NCBI GenBank assembly: GCA_013299115.1
Contig: JAAFKA010000005.1
Location: 62,001-126,000, forward strand
Reading direction: 5' to 3'
DNA length: 64,000 nucleotides
From: Cytophagales bacterium
Lineage (GTDB): Bacteria > Bacteroidota > Bacteroidia > Cytophagales > Thermoflexibacteraceae
In this document: positions 26,046-38,100 of the stretch, piece after piece
Position numbering within the stretch: the first letter of the stretch is position 1
Layout: every line of letters begins with the position of its first letter
Position numbers and translations under genes: made by a program
The notes under the pieces: generated by a model
Database searches by the model: none
What the model was told of the DNA's origin: nothing
What the model saw: the letters and a program-made list of their open reading frames with translations, nothing else

Positions 26046-26077
26046 TTTGTTTGTGTTAAGAAAAAATTGTAACTTTG
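26046..26077 (+). promoter_or_regulatory. Putative promoter of the first PD-(D/E)XK-like gene
   Basis: TTTG (26046-26049), 20-bp spacer, TAACTTTG (26070-26077), then ATG at 26097. It lies in the 63-bp gap to the divergent porP/sprF gene. Confidence 0.6.
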
Positions 26078-26096
26078 TGTATAAAACAATATAATT

Positions 26097-26735
26097 ATGG
26101 TAAAAACAAGAAACAAGGCTTTCAAGGCTTGGTTATATGAAGAAGTAGAACAAGCATTTGGCTTGACAAGACTTCGTACAAAACCTGTTTTACAGCAATT
26201 AGAAAATTTGACTCCCACACCTTTTGATAAATCTATAGAAAACTTACGCATTTGCTTATTAGATTATGTGGACACTTGGAACGAAGACGAATTAAAATTT
26301 ATGTTTATTAGCCCTTTTGTGCATTTGGTAAATTTTGTGGGTGCAAACTATAAAGTTTTTACACAACGCATTATGTCTGTAAACTATGAAAATGACAAAA
26401 AAACTACTTCGGGCAAAGTTGAATTTATGTTGGCAAAAGGTAAGCAAACTCCTCAAAAACCATTTTTCTTTTTACACGAGTATAAACAGGAAAACCGTAA
26501 AGACAACGACCCATTAGGTCAGCTTATGATAGCTATGGTGGCTGCACAAGTTCAAAATGCCGACAACGAAACCTTATATGGTTGCTATGTTTCGGGGCGA
26601 AGTTGGTTCTTTGTAGTTCTCGAAGGCAAAGAATATGCTGTTAGCAATGCTTACAACGCAACAAGCAAAGATATTTTTCAGATTTTTGCCATTCTTTTGT
26701 GGTTTAAACAGAAAACAGAAGAAAAATTTGCTTGA
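26097..26735 (+). CDS. Solitary PD-(D/E)XK nuclease-like protein
   Basis: 212 aa, no signal peptide. It has a helical N-terminal half (KAWLYEEVEQAFGLTRLRTK), then ISPFVHLVNFVG. A nuclease-like core follows: SGKVEFMLAKGK as the first acidic motif, FFFLHEYKQE as the E-x-K motif, then an AMVAAQ helix and YGCYVSGRSWFFVVLEGKEY. The same layout occurs in the gene at 53051 (GEIDFFFAK, CIVEAKIG, IPQAAAQLYAAR, YGAVTDGKTWRFLKLE). This resembles the N-terminal nuclease domain of type I restriction HsdR, without helicase or methylase. It has its own promoter and terminator and splits the porP/sprF-adhesin pair, so it looks inserted. Family assignment is by motif only. Confidence 0.65.
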   Translation: MVKTRNKAFKAWLYEEVEQAFGLTRLRTKPVLQQLENLTPTPFDKSIENLRICLLDYVDTWNEDELKFMFISPFVHLVNFVGANYKVFTQRIMSVNYENDKKTTSGKVEFMLAKGKQTPQKPFFFLHEYKQENRKDNDPLGQLMIAMVAAQVQNADNETLYGCYVSGRSWFFVVLEGKEYAVSNAYNATSKDIFQIFAILLWFKQKTEEKFA

Positions 26736-26748
26736 TTTTTCATATTTT

Positions 26749-26781
26749 AACCTCGCAAGGGTTTAAAAACCTTGCGAGGTT
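26749..26781. terminator. Bidirectional terminator hairpin
   Basis: Arms AACCTCGCAAGG and CCTTGCGAGGTT with an AT loop, between the convergent ends of the PD-(D/E)XK-like gene and the type B adhesin gene. Confidence 0.75.
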
Positions 26782-26794
26782 GTTGTAAAACTAT

Positions 26795-29700
26795 TTACCT
26801 TAGCACATTAATAAACCTCTGATACGTTTTGCCATTACCCAACACAATTTGGTAAAAGTAAACTCCAATGGTTTCGTTGGTTTCGTTTGGATTCCAATCT
26901 TTGTAAATGCCTTTGTAAATCACCCTGCCCACTCTGTCTTGCACTTCTAAGGTCATTTCGGGATAAAATTGTGCATTTGGAATAACGAAAGTGTCGTTAA
27001 TGCCATCGCCATTTGGTGTGATGGTGTTTGGCAATTTGTGAAATTCTATCTCACAACTTTCGTTCTGAATTTCCACCACTTTTGGGTATTTATACACACA
27101 ACTGTTTGCCTCCCGCACAAAAACCTCATAACTACCTGCTGCCAAATTCTCAAATCTGGTAGTTTTGGCAAAATTCAAATTGTCTTTGCTGCCCGTTTTT
27201 TGAATAGCAAACTCAAAGGGTGCTTTGCCTGCGGTTACATCTTTTTCGGAGAGCAAAATGGTGGCATCTTTCAATCCACAATTTTCTTGTGTAGCCTGCA
27301 CATTGAGCAAAACAGGCAAAGGATTGACTTTGACCCAAGCCTGAGCCGCTGCAATAGTTCCTGTACAATTTGCCCCATAACTAAGCCTTGTGATTTTGTA
27401 AATGGTGGCAATTTTGGGCGAAACTTCTACTTTGAAACTACTATCCATCACGTTATTGACTGTAAAGTTTTCACGATTTGCCGAATAACTAAACGAATAG
27501 GGGTAAACCGAACCTTTGTAACGGACTGAAAATGAAGTAGTTGCACCTTCGCAAATGGTGGTGGTGTCCGAAATGGTTAGGGTTGGAATTGGGGCTTTGC
27601 GTATGCGGGTGCGTGCAACGACTTTGCAACCTGTGGCATCTGTGATGACAAAGATATATTCATTTGCTGTTACTGCCAAGCCCGAAATTTCATTAGAAGT
27701 TGCGGTTTTTACTGTGCCTGTTACCACGTCTGTATATTCGTAGGTGTAAGGTTTGCGACCACCTTTTGTGTCTAAAATCACTTTGCCATCGTCTATGCAG
27801 CTTGCATCGAAGGCACGCAAGTTGGTAGCCAGAGGGTCGGCAGAGGCAAGCAAAATGTCGCCACTTTGGTTTTGGTCTGTGCTGTCTATGACTGTCCATT
27901 TATAAAATCCAGCTTTTAGTCCGCCTAAGTAGCCATTGGTAACAGTTTTTCCGTCTATGGTTACTTTCTCGTTGCCATTGCCTGTGATTTTTAGGGTGAT
28001 GCTTCCATTTGCCCCGCCACAACCTGTGTCGTCTTGTTTTTCGGCTGTAACTTTTAATACAATGGGTGCTTTTATTTCCACCTTGTAAGTGCGTGGGCAT
28101 AGCGTATCTTTTACAGTAAATTCGTAAATTCCAGCTTTCAAACCTGTGCGTTTGCGTTGCACCGAAGGAATATCTGCCCACATAATTGTCGCATTTCCAA
28201 TGTTGCCCACAATATTGGTAACGTCAATTTCTCCATTGGCAATGCTTCCGTTTCCTCGCAGGTGCGTAACTTTTGTGGTGGCAACCAAATTGCTTATCTG
28301 TACTTTTATTGTATCCAATATTTGGCACAAACCCGAATTGATTGTAACAATGTAAGTGCCTGATTTTGTTACTGTTATGCGTTGTGTGGTTTCGCCTGTA
28401 CTCCACCTGTATGTTGCATTGCTTAAATTGCTATTGGCTGCGTCTAAAACTGTGCTACTACAAGCTATGATGGTTTTGTTGTTAAACTGCTTAGTCGGCA
28501 AGCCAAAAATATTAATGGTTGTATTGGCTATGCAACCTGCGGGAGTCGCAACTATCACATTATAATTTCCTGTTTTAGATTTTTGCAAATCTATTGTACC
28601 CGAATCCAAAAATACAATTCCCTGTGGTTGGCTTGCAAAACCATAATTATAAAGCCCTTCTATGGTTGCTTTTGGGTTTGTTTCGGTGTTGCAATAATTA
28701 TTTTTGGCATAGCTAATTTTTGGGCTTCCTTTGGGTACAGGCAAATTAATTTTTAGGCTCACTTTTTTGCCATTAGCATCAAAAACATTGACAGTCAAGG
28801 GCGAAGTTGTATAGCCCAAATTACTAATAGTGGCGGTGGTATCTCCTGTACTCCAACGAACTTTTACGGGCAAAGCCTTAGTAGAGATATTGAGTCTTAC
28901 GCTGCCATTTTTGGAATCAAAACAGTCGGACAAACTAACAATAGGCACAACTAATAGCGAATCGGTGGCAACTAACTGAAACGTAAATTTTGCGGTGTCG
29001 CAAACTGCCACGCCTGTACTATACCGCACAGTATAAGTTCTGTTTACAATGCTTTGCTCTAAATTTACTTTTCCTGCACTGTCTATCACAGCACCGTTTG
29101 GTGTGATGGAATACCTGCCATAACGCACATTTTCAAGCATAGGGCTAATAATTCCGTCTGCAAAGGTGTAAATAGTTTTGGTATAACTCAACTTTGGTGT
29201 TCCTGTTGGGCTACCAATGGTGGTGGTTTTGGAAGCTGAAATGCCTCTTGCATCTGTTACTTTTATTTCGTAGCTTCCGTTTGCCAAGTCTGTCAAGTTG
29301 GCTGTTGTTTGCCCACTGTTCCATTGAATTGTGTAGGGTGCTATGCCCCCTGTGATGGTTGCGTTTGCTGTGCCAACTTTTGCATTTTGGCAAGGATTTT
29401 CTGTTTTCTTGATGTTAATTACAATCGGATTTGGAACAGTGATTAAAAAACTTTTTGTGGTGGTGCAGCCCAAAGCATCTGTTACTAAAACAGTGTGCAA
29501 CCCTGCCGACAAGTTGTCTATGTCTTCTGTTGTTTGGTTGCTACCGTTGGGCAGAGTCCACAAATAGCTGTAAGGTTGTGTGCCTCCTCTGGTAATCAAA
29601 TTGATTTTATTGGTGGTGCTATTGGCAGAAACCAAAATTATCTCACCTGTAATAGCCAATAAATCAGGCTGTGTAATGGTAACAGAGGCTGTATAATAAT

Positions 29701-32068
29701 CTGTTGGCGAGAGGAATACTTTTACGCTGTATGTGCCAGCCCCTATGCTTCCGTTTGCTTTGCCCACTTGTCCGTTTGACCATTCATAACGATTTACAGG
29801 TAAGTCGCAATTAAAAAATGCTTCGGCACTACCTGTTCTTTCTCCAAAACATTTTACATCTATTTTTTTGATTTCAATAGCACTTTGCAAATTGGGTGCA
29901 TTTAATAACGTGAGATTGATGCCATTATCGGGGCTTGTGTAGCAAGGGTGAGAGGCTACCATACGCAAACGGTAGGCGTTGCCTTGTGGCAAATTTGAGG
30001 GAATAACCACTTGCACAAAACCACTTATGTTGCTGTCAAAAGAAACTAATTGGGTGGGTAAAATAAAATTGCCAAATTCATCGGATAGTTCTAAGGTAAA
30101 GAAATTATCTAAGGCAAAATTAGGCGAAACAGTGTAGTAAACCTTGATGGCTGCATTGCCACAAATAAATTTTGAACTTACAGAGTCTATTCGTATGCTG
30201 TGGTTAGTGGGTTGGATAGCAACCAAGCCATTTTGCCCATTAAATTCCATAATACTGCTATTGCCACTTCTGACAATGTTTGCACTGCTGTTGGTAGAAA
30301 ATTTGATTTCCGAATTTGTATTGCTTGCCAATACAAAAAACTTCACTTTGAATAAAATACTGTCATTGGCAATAGTCAAATTATCCATTAAAGGCAATCT
30401 GTCCCAGAAGAACCGCAGACTGCCATTTGAGCTATTGGTGTAATCAAAATTATTCAACACATTAGCATTGGGTATGCGAAAATCTATGACTTCCAAAAAT
30501 TCAAGTTGTGAGGAGTTCCATTCTGTAAGAAAAGTTAAGCCTCCTATTTTTTTGAAATCTTTTGCCCGAAAAGGTACTTCCAAAATATCGCCACATATAG
30601 CAGTTTTATTGTCTATGCTTACCGTTGCCGACTTTTGCAATTTTGCACTCACTTCATTGCTTGCAGTAGAGGTATAATTACCTTTGAGAGCTACCACCTT
30701 GTAAAAATAGGCAAGGTCAGGCAAACCTGTGGAGTCGGTGTAGGTCGTAAGATTGGCTGCTAAGGTATCTAAAATACTGTAAGCCTGCCCCGAAATCGTA
30801 GAACGAAAAACCACAAAACCATCTTCGTTATTGCTGTTATCTTGAAAATCAAGTTTAATTTGATATGATGACAAAATGGTGGCTACTAAATTTGAAGGTG
30901 GGCTAACCAAAATAGTTGTTGCTTGCAAGCCCGACAAGCCTGACAAACCATTGTTCGCAAATTGATTAGTGTGTGTGTAGGGAGTACCTACAACATAAGT
31001 TGGATTTATATCGACTACCAAATTATCAGGTTGGCGTTTGATTTTCCAAATAAAATTTTCGTTGAGTAACATACCTTCTCTTATGCTCGTTGTGGTGGCA
31101 TCATCGCCATAAACTGTTAAAGTGGCTGTGATGCCTGCCCAAGTTACAAGTCCTGCGGGTTTGTAGCCTGTTTGTGTGAGATAAAAAACCCCAATAATAC
31201 TTCCGTTTTGCAGGGGAACTCCGTCTATGGTGGGATTGATACTTGCCTCTATCACAACGGTATGGCTGCTTGCTTGCGGTGTTGGCGGTGCCCAATCTGT
31301 GGGCAGCGTATTGCCAATGTTTAGCGTAGTGGCAGATGCAATGTTGCTATCACTTGAATTGGCAGTATTCCGAATTGCCTTTATTTTGAAAAAATAAGTA
31401 GTCAAAGGCAATAAACCTGTGATTTGTGCAGTGGTGCTGTTGGCTGCCGTGGTACTCATGGCTGTAAATGTGCCTGTGGCAGAAGTAGCCATATAAATCT
31501 CAAAACCTGTTTCGCCTACTGAATTATCTAACCAAGATAAACTAATTACTGTTGCACCTGTGGCTATGGCAACAAGATTAGAGGGAGCAAGCAAAGGCAG
31601 TGGGGCATTGGAAATAGTGCCTGTGAGTGATGCCAGACCAGATAAGCCGTTGTCTGCAAAATTGCCTTGATGACTAAACGGGGGCGTAGTCAATGGCTTG
31701 TAAGTGGCTGTGGCGTTGCCCTCTTGTGTATCAGAAGCACGCCAAATCTTAAAGTTAAAGGCTTCGTTTACTGCAAAACCGTCTTTTGTTGGCGTTGCCA
31801 AATCATCGCCATAGGCTGTGAGGGCAATATTGTTGCCTGTCCACGCTGCTTTTCCGCCACAAACCAAAGTGCCGTTTTGGTCAAAAAAAACGCCAATATA
31901 ATCTCCTACGCTAATTCCAAGTCCGTTTATGGTTGGATTGATAGCTGTTTCTATGACTATGGTGTGCGAAGAACCTGTAACAACCACATTCCAAGCAGGC
32001 TGGGCAACAGCCAAAACTGAGGAAATAAGAAACAAAAAGGTTGATAAAAAAGTGTATAATTTTTGCAT
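26795..32068 (-). CDS. Giant T9SS type B surface adhesin with SprB repeats
   Basis: 1757 aa, secreted (signal peptide MQKLYTFLSTFLFLISSVLA). Order of parts: module A (~22-150, with GDYIGVFF, LVCGG, AYGDD); fibronectin III (~160-247, TGFEIYMATSATG); a second module A (~255-385); another fibronectin III (~388-478); a cohesin-like domain (~479-620, FRAKDFKKIGGLTFLTEW); SprB-type repeats (~745-1500, such as GGTQPYSYLWTLPNG, GGIAPYTIQWNSGQTT and ATYRWSTGETTQRI); and a gliding-motility-associated C-terminal domain (~1676-1757, LPNTITPNGDGINDTF, GVYFYQIVLGN). The last is the type B T9SS signal. Likely a cell-surface adhesin in gliding or attachment, exported with the adjacent PorP/SprF. Confidence 0.9.
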   Translation of the reverse strand: MQKLYTFLSTFLFLISSVLAVAQPAWNVVVTGSSHTIVIETAINPTINGLGISVGDYIGVFFDQNGTLVCGGKAAWTGNNIALTAYGDDLATPTKDGFAVNEAFNFKIWRASDTQEGNATATYKPLTTPPFSHQGNFADNGLSGLASLTGTISNAPLPLLAPSNLVAIATGATVISLSWLDNSVGETGFEIYMATSATGTFTAMSTTAANSTTAQITGLLPLTTYFFKIKAIRNTANSSDSNIASATTLNIGNTLPTDWAPPTPQASSHTVVIEASINPTIDGVPLQNGSIIGVFYLTQTGYKPAGLVTWAGITATLTVYGDDATTTSIREGMLLNENFIWKIKRQPDNLVVDINPTYVVGTPYTHTNQFANNGLSGLSGLQATTILVSPPSNLVATILSSYQIKLDFQDNSNNEDGFVVFRSTISGQAYSILDTLAANLTTYTDSTGLPDLAYFYKVVALKGNYTSTASNEVSAKLQKSATVSIDNKTAICGDILEVPFRAKDFKKIGGLTFLTEWNSSQLEFLEVIDFRIPNANVLNNFDYTNSSNGSLRFFWDRLPLMDNLTIANDSILFKVKFFVLASNTNSEIKFSTNSSANIVRSGNSSIMEFNGQNGLVAIQPTNHSIRIDSVSSKFICGNAAIKVYYTVSPNFALDNFFTLELSDEFGNFILPTQLVSFDSNISGFVQVVIPSNLPQGNAYRLRMVASHPCYTSPDNGINLTLLNAPNLQSAIEIKKIDVKCFGERTGSAEAFFNCDLPVNRYEWSNGQVGKANGSIGAGTYSVKVFLSPTDYYTASVTITQPDLLAITGEIILVSANSTTNKINLITRGGTQPYSYLWTLPNGSNQTTEDIDNLSAGLHTVLVTDALGCTTTKSFLITVPNPIVINIKKTENPCQNAKVGTANATITGGIAPYTIQWNSGQTTANLTDLANGSYEIKVTDARGISASKTTTIGSPTGTPKLSYTKTIYTFADGIISPMLENVRYGRYSITPNGAVIDSAGKVNLEQSIVNRTYTVRYSTGVAVCDTAKFTFQLVATDSLLVVPIVSLSDCFDSKNGSVRLNISTKALPVKVRWSTGDTTATISNLGYTTSPLTVNVFDANGKKVSLKINLPVPKGSPKISYAKNNYCNTETNPKATIEGLYNYGFASQPQGIVFLDSGTIDLQKSKTGNYNVIVATPAGCIANTTINIFGLPTKQFNNKTIIACSSTVLDAANSNLSNATYRWSTGETTQRITVTKSGTYIVTINSGLCQILDTIKVQISNLVATTKVTHLRGNGSIANGEIDVTNIVGNIGNATIMWADIPSVQRKRTGLKAGIYEFTVKDTLCPRTYKVEIKAPIVLKVTAEKQDDTGCGGANGSITLKITGNGNEKVTIDGKTVTNGYLGGLKAGFYKWTVIDSTDQNQSGDILLASADPLATNLRAFDASCIDDGKVILDTKGGRKPYTYEYTDVVTGTVKTATSNEISGLAVTANEYIFVITDATGCKVVARTRIRKAPIPTLTISDTTTICEGATTSFSVRYKGSVYPYSFSYSANRENFTVNNVMDSSFKVEVSPKIATIYKITRLSYGANCTGTIAAAQAWVKVNPLPVLLNVQATQENCGLKDATILLSEKDVTAGKAPFEFAIQKTGSKDNLNFAKTTRFENLAAGSYEVFVREANSCVYKYPKVVEIQNESCEIEFHKLPNTITPNGDGINDTFVIPNAQFYPEMTLEVQDRVGRVIYKGIYKDWNPNETNETIGVYFYQIVLGNGKTYQRFINVLR

Positions 32069-32095
32069 AAGATTGAGGTTTTAAAATAAGCTAAG

Positions 32096-32147
32096 TATGT
32101 TATACGATTGTCAAGGTGCAAAAGCACCATTGACAACGTATAACATA
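32096..32147. terminator. Long hairpin between the two giant genes
   Basis: Arms run TATGTTATACG...TTGTCAA-GGTGC and GCACC-TTGACAACGTATAACATA, with one bulge and an AAAA loop. It follows the amidase gene on the minus strand, so it is a likely terminator. The ACGATTGTCAA segment is shared with 10069-10111. Confidence 0.65.
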
Positions 32148-32156
32148 AAATAAAAT

Positions 32157-35100
32157 TTACTGCACAACTAACTTCCCTACTTTTACTGTATTGCCTGCCT
32201 TAAATTGGTAGCTATACATACCCGAAGCAACATCGATTTTTATAGTTTTTTGGTTATTGCCACCAACAGCTACAAAGTTTTCTTGCGTTACTACTCTACC
32301 CAAAACATCTGTAATTACTAAGATTACTTCGGTTTCTGTTTCTATATTGAAATCAAAAGTAACTTGTTTGTTGTCTTGAATTGGATTTGGATAGACCTGC
32401 AATTCGTTTTTGTAACCACCACCATCGGCAGAGAAAGTAACAAAATCTACGTTGATAATAGCATTGGCTGCATAACCCTGATTGACAAACAGAATTTCTG
32501 AACTTCTTTCTGTTTTGGTTTGTGGGTTATAAATTTTCAAGGTAAAAAACTCATCTTGTGCCAAACCTAAATTTTTGTTGTAGTTGTCTTGCCCAAAAAT
32601 TGGTGTACCTAAATTTAGTTCTGCCAAAGTTGCAGCCCCAACTAACACACCCGAAGGGCTGTAAACTGCAATCTCCTCGCCTTGTTTTACTCCCGCAGCC
32701 AGCAAAACTTCTTCTTTAATAAGCAAAGTTGCGTTATTGTCTGTTTGGGCTTCCAAAATAAAGTGCGAAGTTTGGCTGCTGTTGCCCTCACTACGCATAG
32801 CACCTGCTGGTAGGCTGGTTGGGGGTGTGGGGTAGATTAAGGTACAAGGACTGGACACCCGCACCATATACGCCTCGCCTGGGGCTGCTGGTCCTGCCTG
32901 ATTCACGCCAAAACTTGGTAGCCAAGGCAAGCCTGCTTCGTTTTTGGCAATCTCGATTCTGCTTACAATGGTTGCAAAAGCATCTGCCATTCGGTTGGGT
33001 TTGTCGCCCATATATGCCAGCATATTCCAACCTGTTGTCAAGTTTAGTGGAGTTTGTGCCAAATTGATTGGCGTACCTGTGATAGTCAGTGTAAATGGTG
33101 CATTTGCAATCACTGTATAACCAACCCCTTTAACTAAATTACCAATCGTATTGATAGACAAACTCGGTAGGTAGTTTTTGCCGTCTATGGTTTTTATTTG
33201 GCGAATTTTGCTATCATGAACCCCAAAAATGGCTGCTATAGCAGGATTGGTTGGCTCTACACCAGCTCCGAAGAAATTAACCCCTTCTCTAAATTCAATG
33301 GTTTGCGTTACCGTAGTTGGTGCTGCCACAACTAAGGTAAGGTTGGTGATTTTGCTCAATCCATTTATCGCAAAGCTACCTTGGTGCGTAAAAGTAATAT
33401 CGAGGGGTGCGTAAGTTGGTGTAAAATCTATGACTGTTCCATTTACTTTTTTTACTTTCCAAACCATTACTTCTGCATTGTCAAAACCTTCTTTTACATT
33501 GGTAGTTTGTGTGTCATCACCATAAGCATTGAGGGCTTGATTGGTGGCGCTATAATTGATAGCCCCGCCACAAACTAATTGGTTGTTGCGAGTGAAAAAC
33601 ACACCAATTACATCTCCCGTTGTCAAAGTTGCCCCTGTTACTGTCAAATTATTAGGCACAACAACAGTATGTGTAAAAGGCGTGGCTACGGGTACAAAAC
33701 TTAGCCCTCCTGTTGGTGGCGGCACAATGGCTGCTGCTGCTTGCTGTATGCGTATGGTGCGTGTGATGCCGCCGCCTATAAAGGTCAAATCTGTGTTGCG
33801 TGCTGCTCCTGTGTTGGCTGCAACAGTGATGGTGCTTGTGCCATTGCCCGAACCACTTACATTGTTCAGAGTTGCCCAATTAGCCCCGTTGGTGCTGCCT
33901 GTCCACGTGCCATTGGTGGTTATGGTAAAGGTTTCGGTATTGCCCGCCGCACTGAAATTGATGGTGGCGTTGGTGTTGTATGAAGTTGCGCCTACGGAAA
34001 TATCAAGGAAATTTGCAGGCGGAGCAGGCGAAAGATTTTTTGCATATACATTTAAACCGTCTGCATAAACCACATACCAATCTGCACCTTTTTTCAATAA
34101 ACTCGGTGCTTGTCCTGATAACACATAGCCTACTTCCGAACCATTCACTAAACCTGTTGTGTGTTCATAAATTGATGTCCAAGTACCCGAAGTTTTGCGG
34201 AATACTTTTGTGTGCAATTTATTGTTTTGAAAAGCTACCAATAAATCTCCATTAGTATCTTGCACCAATGAAGCCCGATGATAAATAGTATCAGCTTCTG
34301 TGGTTACTGTTTCTATTGTCCAAGTTGCACCTGTCTTGGTAGCTAATTTCAAAGTCGTGTAATCCATAGCCAAAAATAATGAATGAGGGACACCACCCAA
34401 AAAGCTAAAATCACAATTTGAAAGCACATTATTTGTTATAGGCTCAGGCTGCCAAGTTGGATTTTTAGTAAACATCACCAATTCATTTGTGTTACTTCTG
34501 GTAACAGTAAAATAATGTTGATTATTATTGGCTGTTGCACACATAGCATTATAATGCGTGCCATAACCTGTAATAGCATTACTTGTCCAAGTTGCACCTG
34601 ATTTGGTGTGTTCAAACAAAGCATAGCCTGCGTGAGCAAAAGAAATAAGCAAAGGATTGCTATTGCTGTCAAAACTCAAACGAGGCCAAGTTCCCCAGTT
34701 TGCATTGGCAAATACTGTTTCTGAATTTAGGTTTGCACCGTCCCAAGTTTTGTATCCCATGTGGAAACCATAGCCTGAGCCTGTTGGTATTTGTCTTGCA
34801 ATGTGTAGTTTTCCATTGGCACTTGACAAATTCCAGCCATTTTGCAAATTATCTGCCACAGTAGTAGTTTCAATAGGTGCAATGATACCTGTTTCATCAA
34901 CTAAATTTGCTTTTAGCCATCGGACAGGGTCAGGATAACCAGCCAATAAAGCCGAAGGATTAGTACCTGCAATGAAAGTAAATTTGTTGTTGTAAAGATG
35001 TACTTTTGAAATACCTGCCAAATTTGCATTGGTGTAAATGATGGTGGCAGAAGAAGGAGTTGGAGGAGGATTTACCACTGCTCCTGCTGCCTGATTGACA

Positions 35101-38100
35101 TTGATTGTTGCAGTTTGTCCTCCGCCTGAAACCGTAATAGTTCCGTTGCGTGCTGCTCCTGTATTGTTAGCAACATTGAAGTTTAATGTACCATTGCTAT
35201 TGCCCGAAGTTGTGTTTAAGGTAATCCAAGATGTTGTTGTTGATACTGTCCAAGCTATGTTCGAACTGATTGCACTGCTTGCAGCACCACCCGCAGCCAA
35301 AACATTTACCGAAGTTGGATTGGCAACCAAAGAGGCAGGCGTAACATTGACCGTAAACGAAACCCTTGTGCTTGCAGGACAACCCGAAATATATTGAGAT
35401 ACCCAATAAGTTGTGGTTGTTGTGGGGCTAACTGTGTAGGAATTGCCTGTAAACAATGTATTACCACCTGTTTGGGCAGCAAACCACTCAATAACTGCAC
35501 CACCAGCAGCACCGTTTGTTGTCAAATCTGTGCTTTGCCCAGCTATGATATTGCGGGTAGAATTAACAGCCACCAAAGGTTGAGGCATCGTGGTAAAAGT
35601 AATGGTATTAGAAACAGGACTTGCCACATTGCTTGCGTTATATGCTCTTGCTTGAATGTAAACAGTTCTGCCAAAACCATAGGTTGCAGGGTCAAAGTTC
35701 AAACTGCGGGGTGGTAAATTTGGCGATATTGTTGCAGCACCATTCATAGCTGAATTATCTGCAACAAAAAAAGCATACCTTGTTGCACCTGCCACGTCTG
35801 ACGAGAAAATGCTTACCAACGAACCTACACAAGCCGAAGCCGAAGTAGTTAGCACAGGGGAAGCCAGAGAAGTGGGCAAGGCTACGACAGTAAAAGGTCT
35901 TCGTTCTGATAATTGCCCCAAACCTGCGGGGTTGCGTGAAGCTACTTGAAACTCATAAACTCCTGGCGAAACAGTCAAAACAAAGAAATTATTGGTTGTT
36001 TGTGTAGGGTTTATTAAGGCTACGCCATTTTTCCAAATTTGCAACATATAACTCTGCACGCCACAATTAGTAGGGTTAGTAACAATGCCTTCCCATGCAA
36101 GGGTTACGGTTGTAGTGGTGATTTGTTCATTAACTCTTGGAAAATCTAAATTTGTTGACGGCGTAACACAAGCCACAGGTGGGGCAGTTACGTTAATGGT
36201 ATGCGTTGGGCTTTCTCCCCATATAAAACCGTTGAAAGCACGAATTTTAATGTTATAAGTGCCTGTTGTTGGGAATACATGATTTGAAACTCCTGAAAGA
36301 TTTGTAGGCAGTGGCGTTTCTGTTCCGTTTACTACCACTCTTGCAGCTTGCAAAGCACAATTATTGCCTACATTGATTGAATAACCGACATTAACAGATT
36401 GATTAACTTGCGCAGTAGTAGGTGCAGAAGTTATGGCAACGGTTGGCGTTGTTTGGCAACTTGGTGTAGGCGGTGGCGTAACGGTGGCAGGTAAAATTGT
36501 ATAGTTTACCTCTCTTGATATTGGTGTGCCATTTGACGCATTTAACACCATACGTACATTGATAGCAGAGTTACCGCCGTTAGTAGCTGCTCCCAAAGTA
36601 TTACCTGTATCTGTAGTTAAATTCCTTACTGTGCCAGCCACGCCATTTGCAAAAGGCTGTAAAGTACGAGTAAGAATAGGACAATTTGTTGCGGTTCTAA
36701 TAGTCCAAGAATGACGCATCTGCGTGCCTGATGGTATGCTCATTCCGTTTGCATCTTGCCAAACTCCGTTTAGCTGGGCTTCGGCGGTGAAAGTTACAGA
36801 GGGGGCAGGGCAACTTCCTGCAACTACTCTGTAAGGATAAGGATTTAAAACACTTGTAGAATTAGTACCTATTCTATGCCTGAAATTAGCAGCCCCACTA
36901 CTTAGGCTTGCCTCCATATCATTTTGACTGGGATTAGCTAAAAAATACATATTCCAATTACCCAAAGAACCCTGAATAGTTCCTGTGATAGATATTGTTT
37001 TGGTTTCGCCGGGTTGCCAAGTTTGTGTTTGCCCACCTTGTAAAACTCCATAGTGAGTTCCATTCTGGTCTACGGGTACAGCACCCACAAATCTTGTAAT
37101 GACACAAGTAGAAATATTTTTGATAGAAAAAGTCAAAGTATATCCTTGTCCGTTAATCATTTCTGTAGTAGAACCAGACGCAGCCTGCATACGTGAGGCT
37201 GTAAGCTGGAGGGTGGTGCCAGGACATACGTTTCCATTCAACAAATCGTAATATTTTTGCCATTGCCAATTTACACCAGGGTCTGTGTGTCCATTTGAAT
37301 TGACTGTAACAGGAAAATGTACGTGTCCTTTAATGTGATAATTATAGGAATCGGCTAAAGCAGAGTTTTGCGTACCTTTATAGCAACTTGTTTTAGCTAT
37401 ATTATTTCTATTACAAATATCTTTGGTTAAGCTCGTAGAAGCATTGTACATATCTTCTGTAAAATATGATGGTTGTGCAACAAATCCCTCATGTTCTATC
37501 CCTACTGTATAAGAATTGGCATTACCAATGTGCCATGCACGGTCTGATTCTCTAACTAATTGCACTACTCTACCACCAGAGCCTACTAAATAATGAGAAC
37601 TTACAGGATTAGCAGCAGTAGTATTACGTAGTGTATTCAAAGCAGAAGTAAAACTGCCTTGTGCTACGTGAATAGCTACATCAGTAATTCGTGTATTTCC
37701 TCTGCTACTGTAGTTCAGTGATGGTATCCATTCAGCAGATGGATAATCTACAGCTTCTACTCTTCCAGAAGATAAATTGATAGAAACTTTGTTGCTTTCA
37801 AGCACATTCAATTCTTTAGCATTAAAAGCCTTACTCATTTCAACCTTATTTTGAATGAAAGTATCACCTAATTTGATACCTGAACTGACGGATAAGAGTA
37901 TACGGTAGGTATATTCTTGTCTAATAAAGCTACTCATTTCGTCTGTTGAAGGCACTCCTGAAAACTCTTCAATAACTTCTCTATAAAAGCTTAGATTTTT
38001 GTGGCTAATAATGTCATTATGAATACCTTTGGAATGTGCAATCTTATTGAGATAAGCTGCTGCACCCATTATATTGTGTTCAGTAGATTTTTTCAATGTT

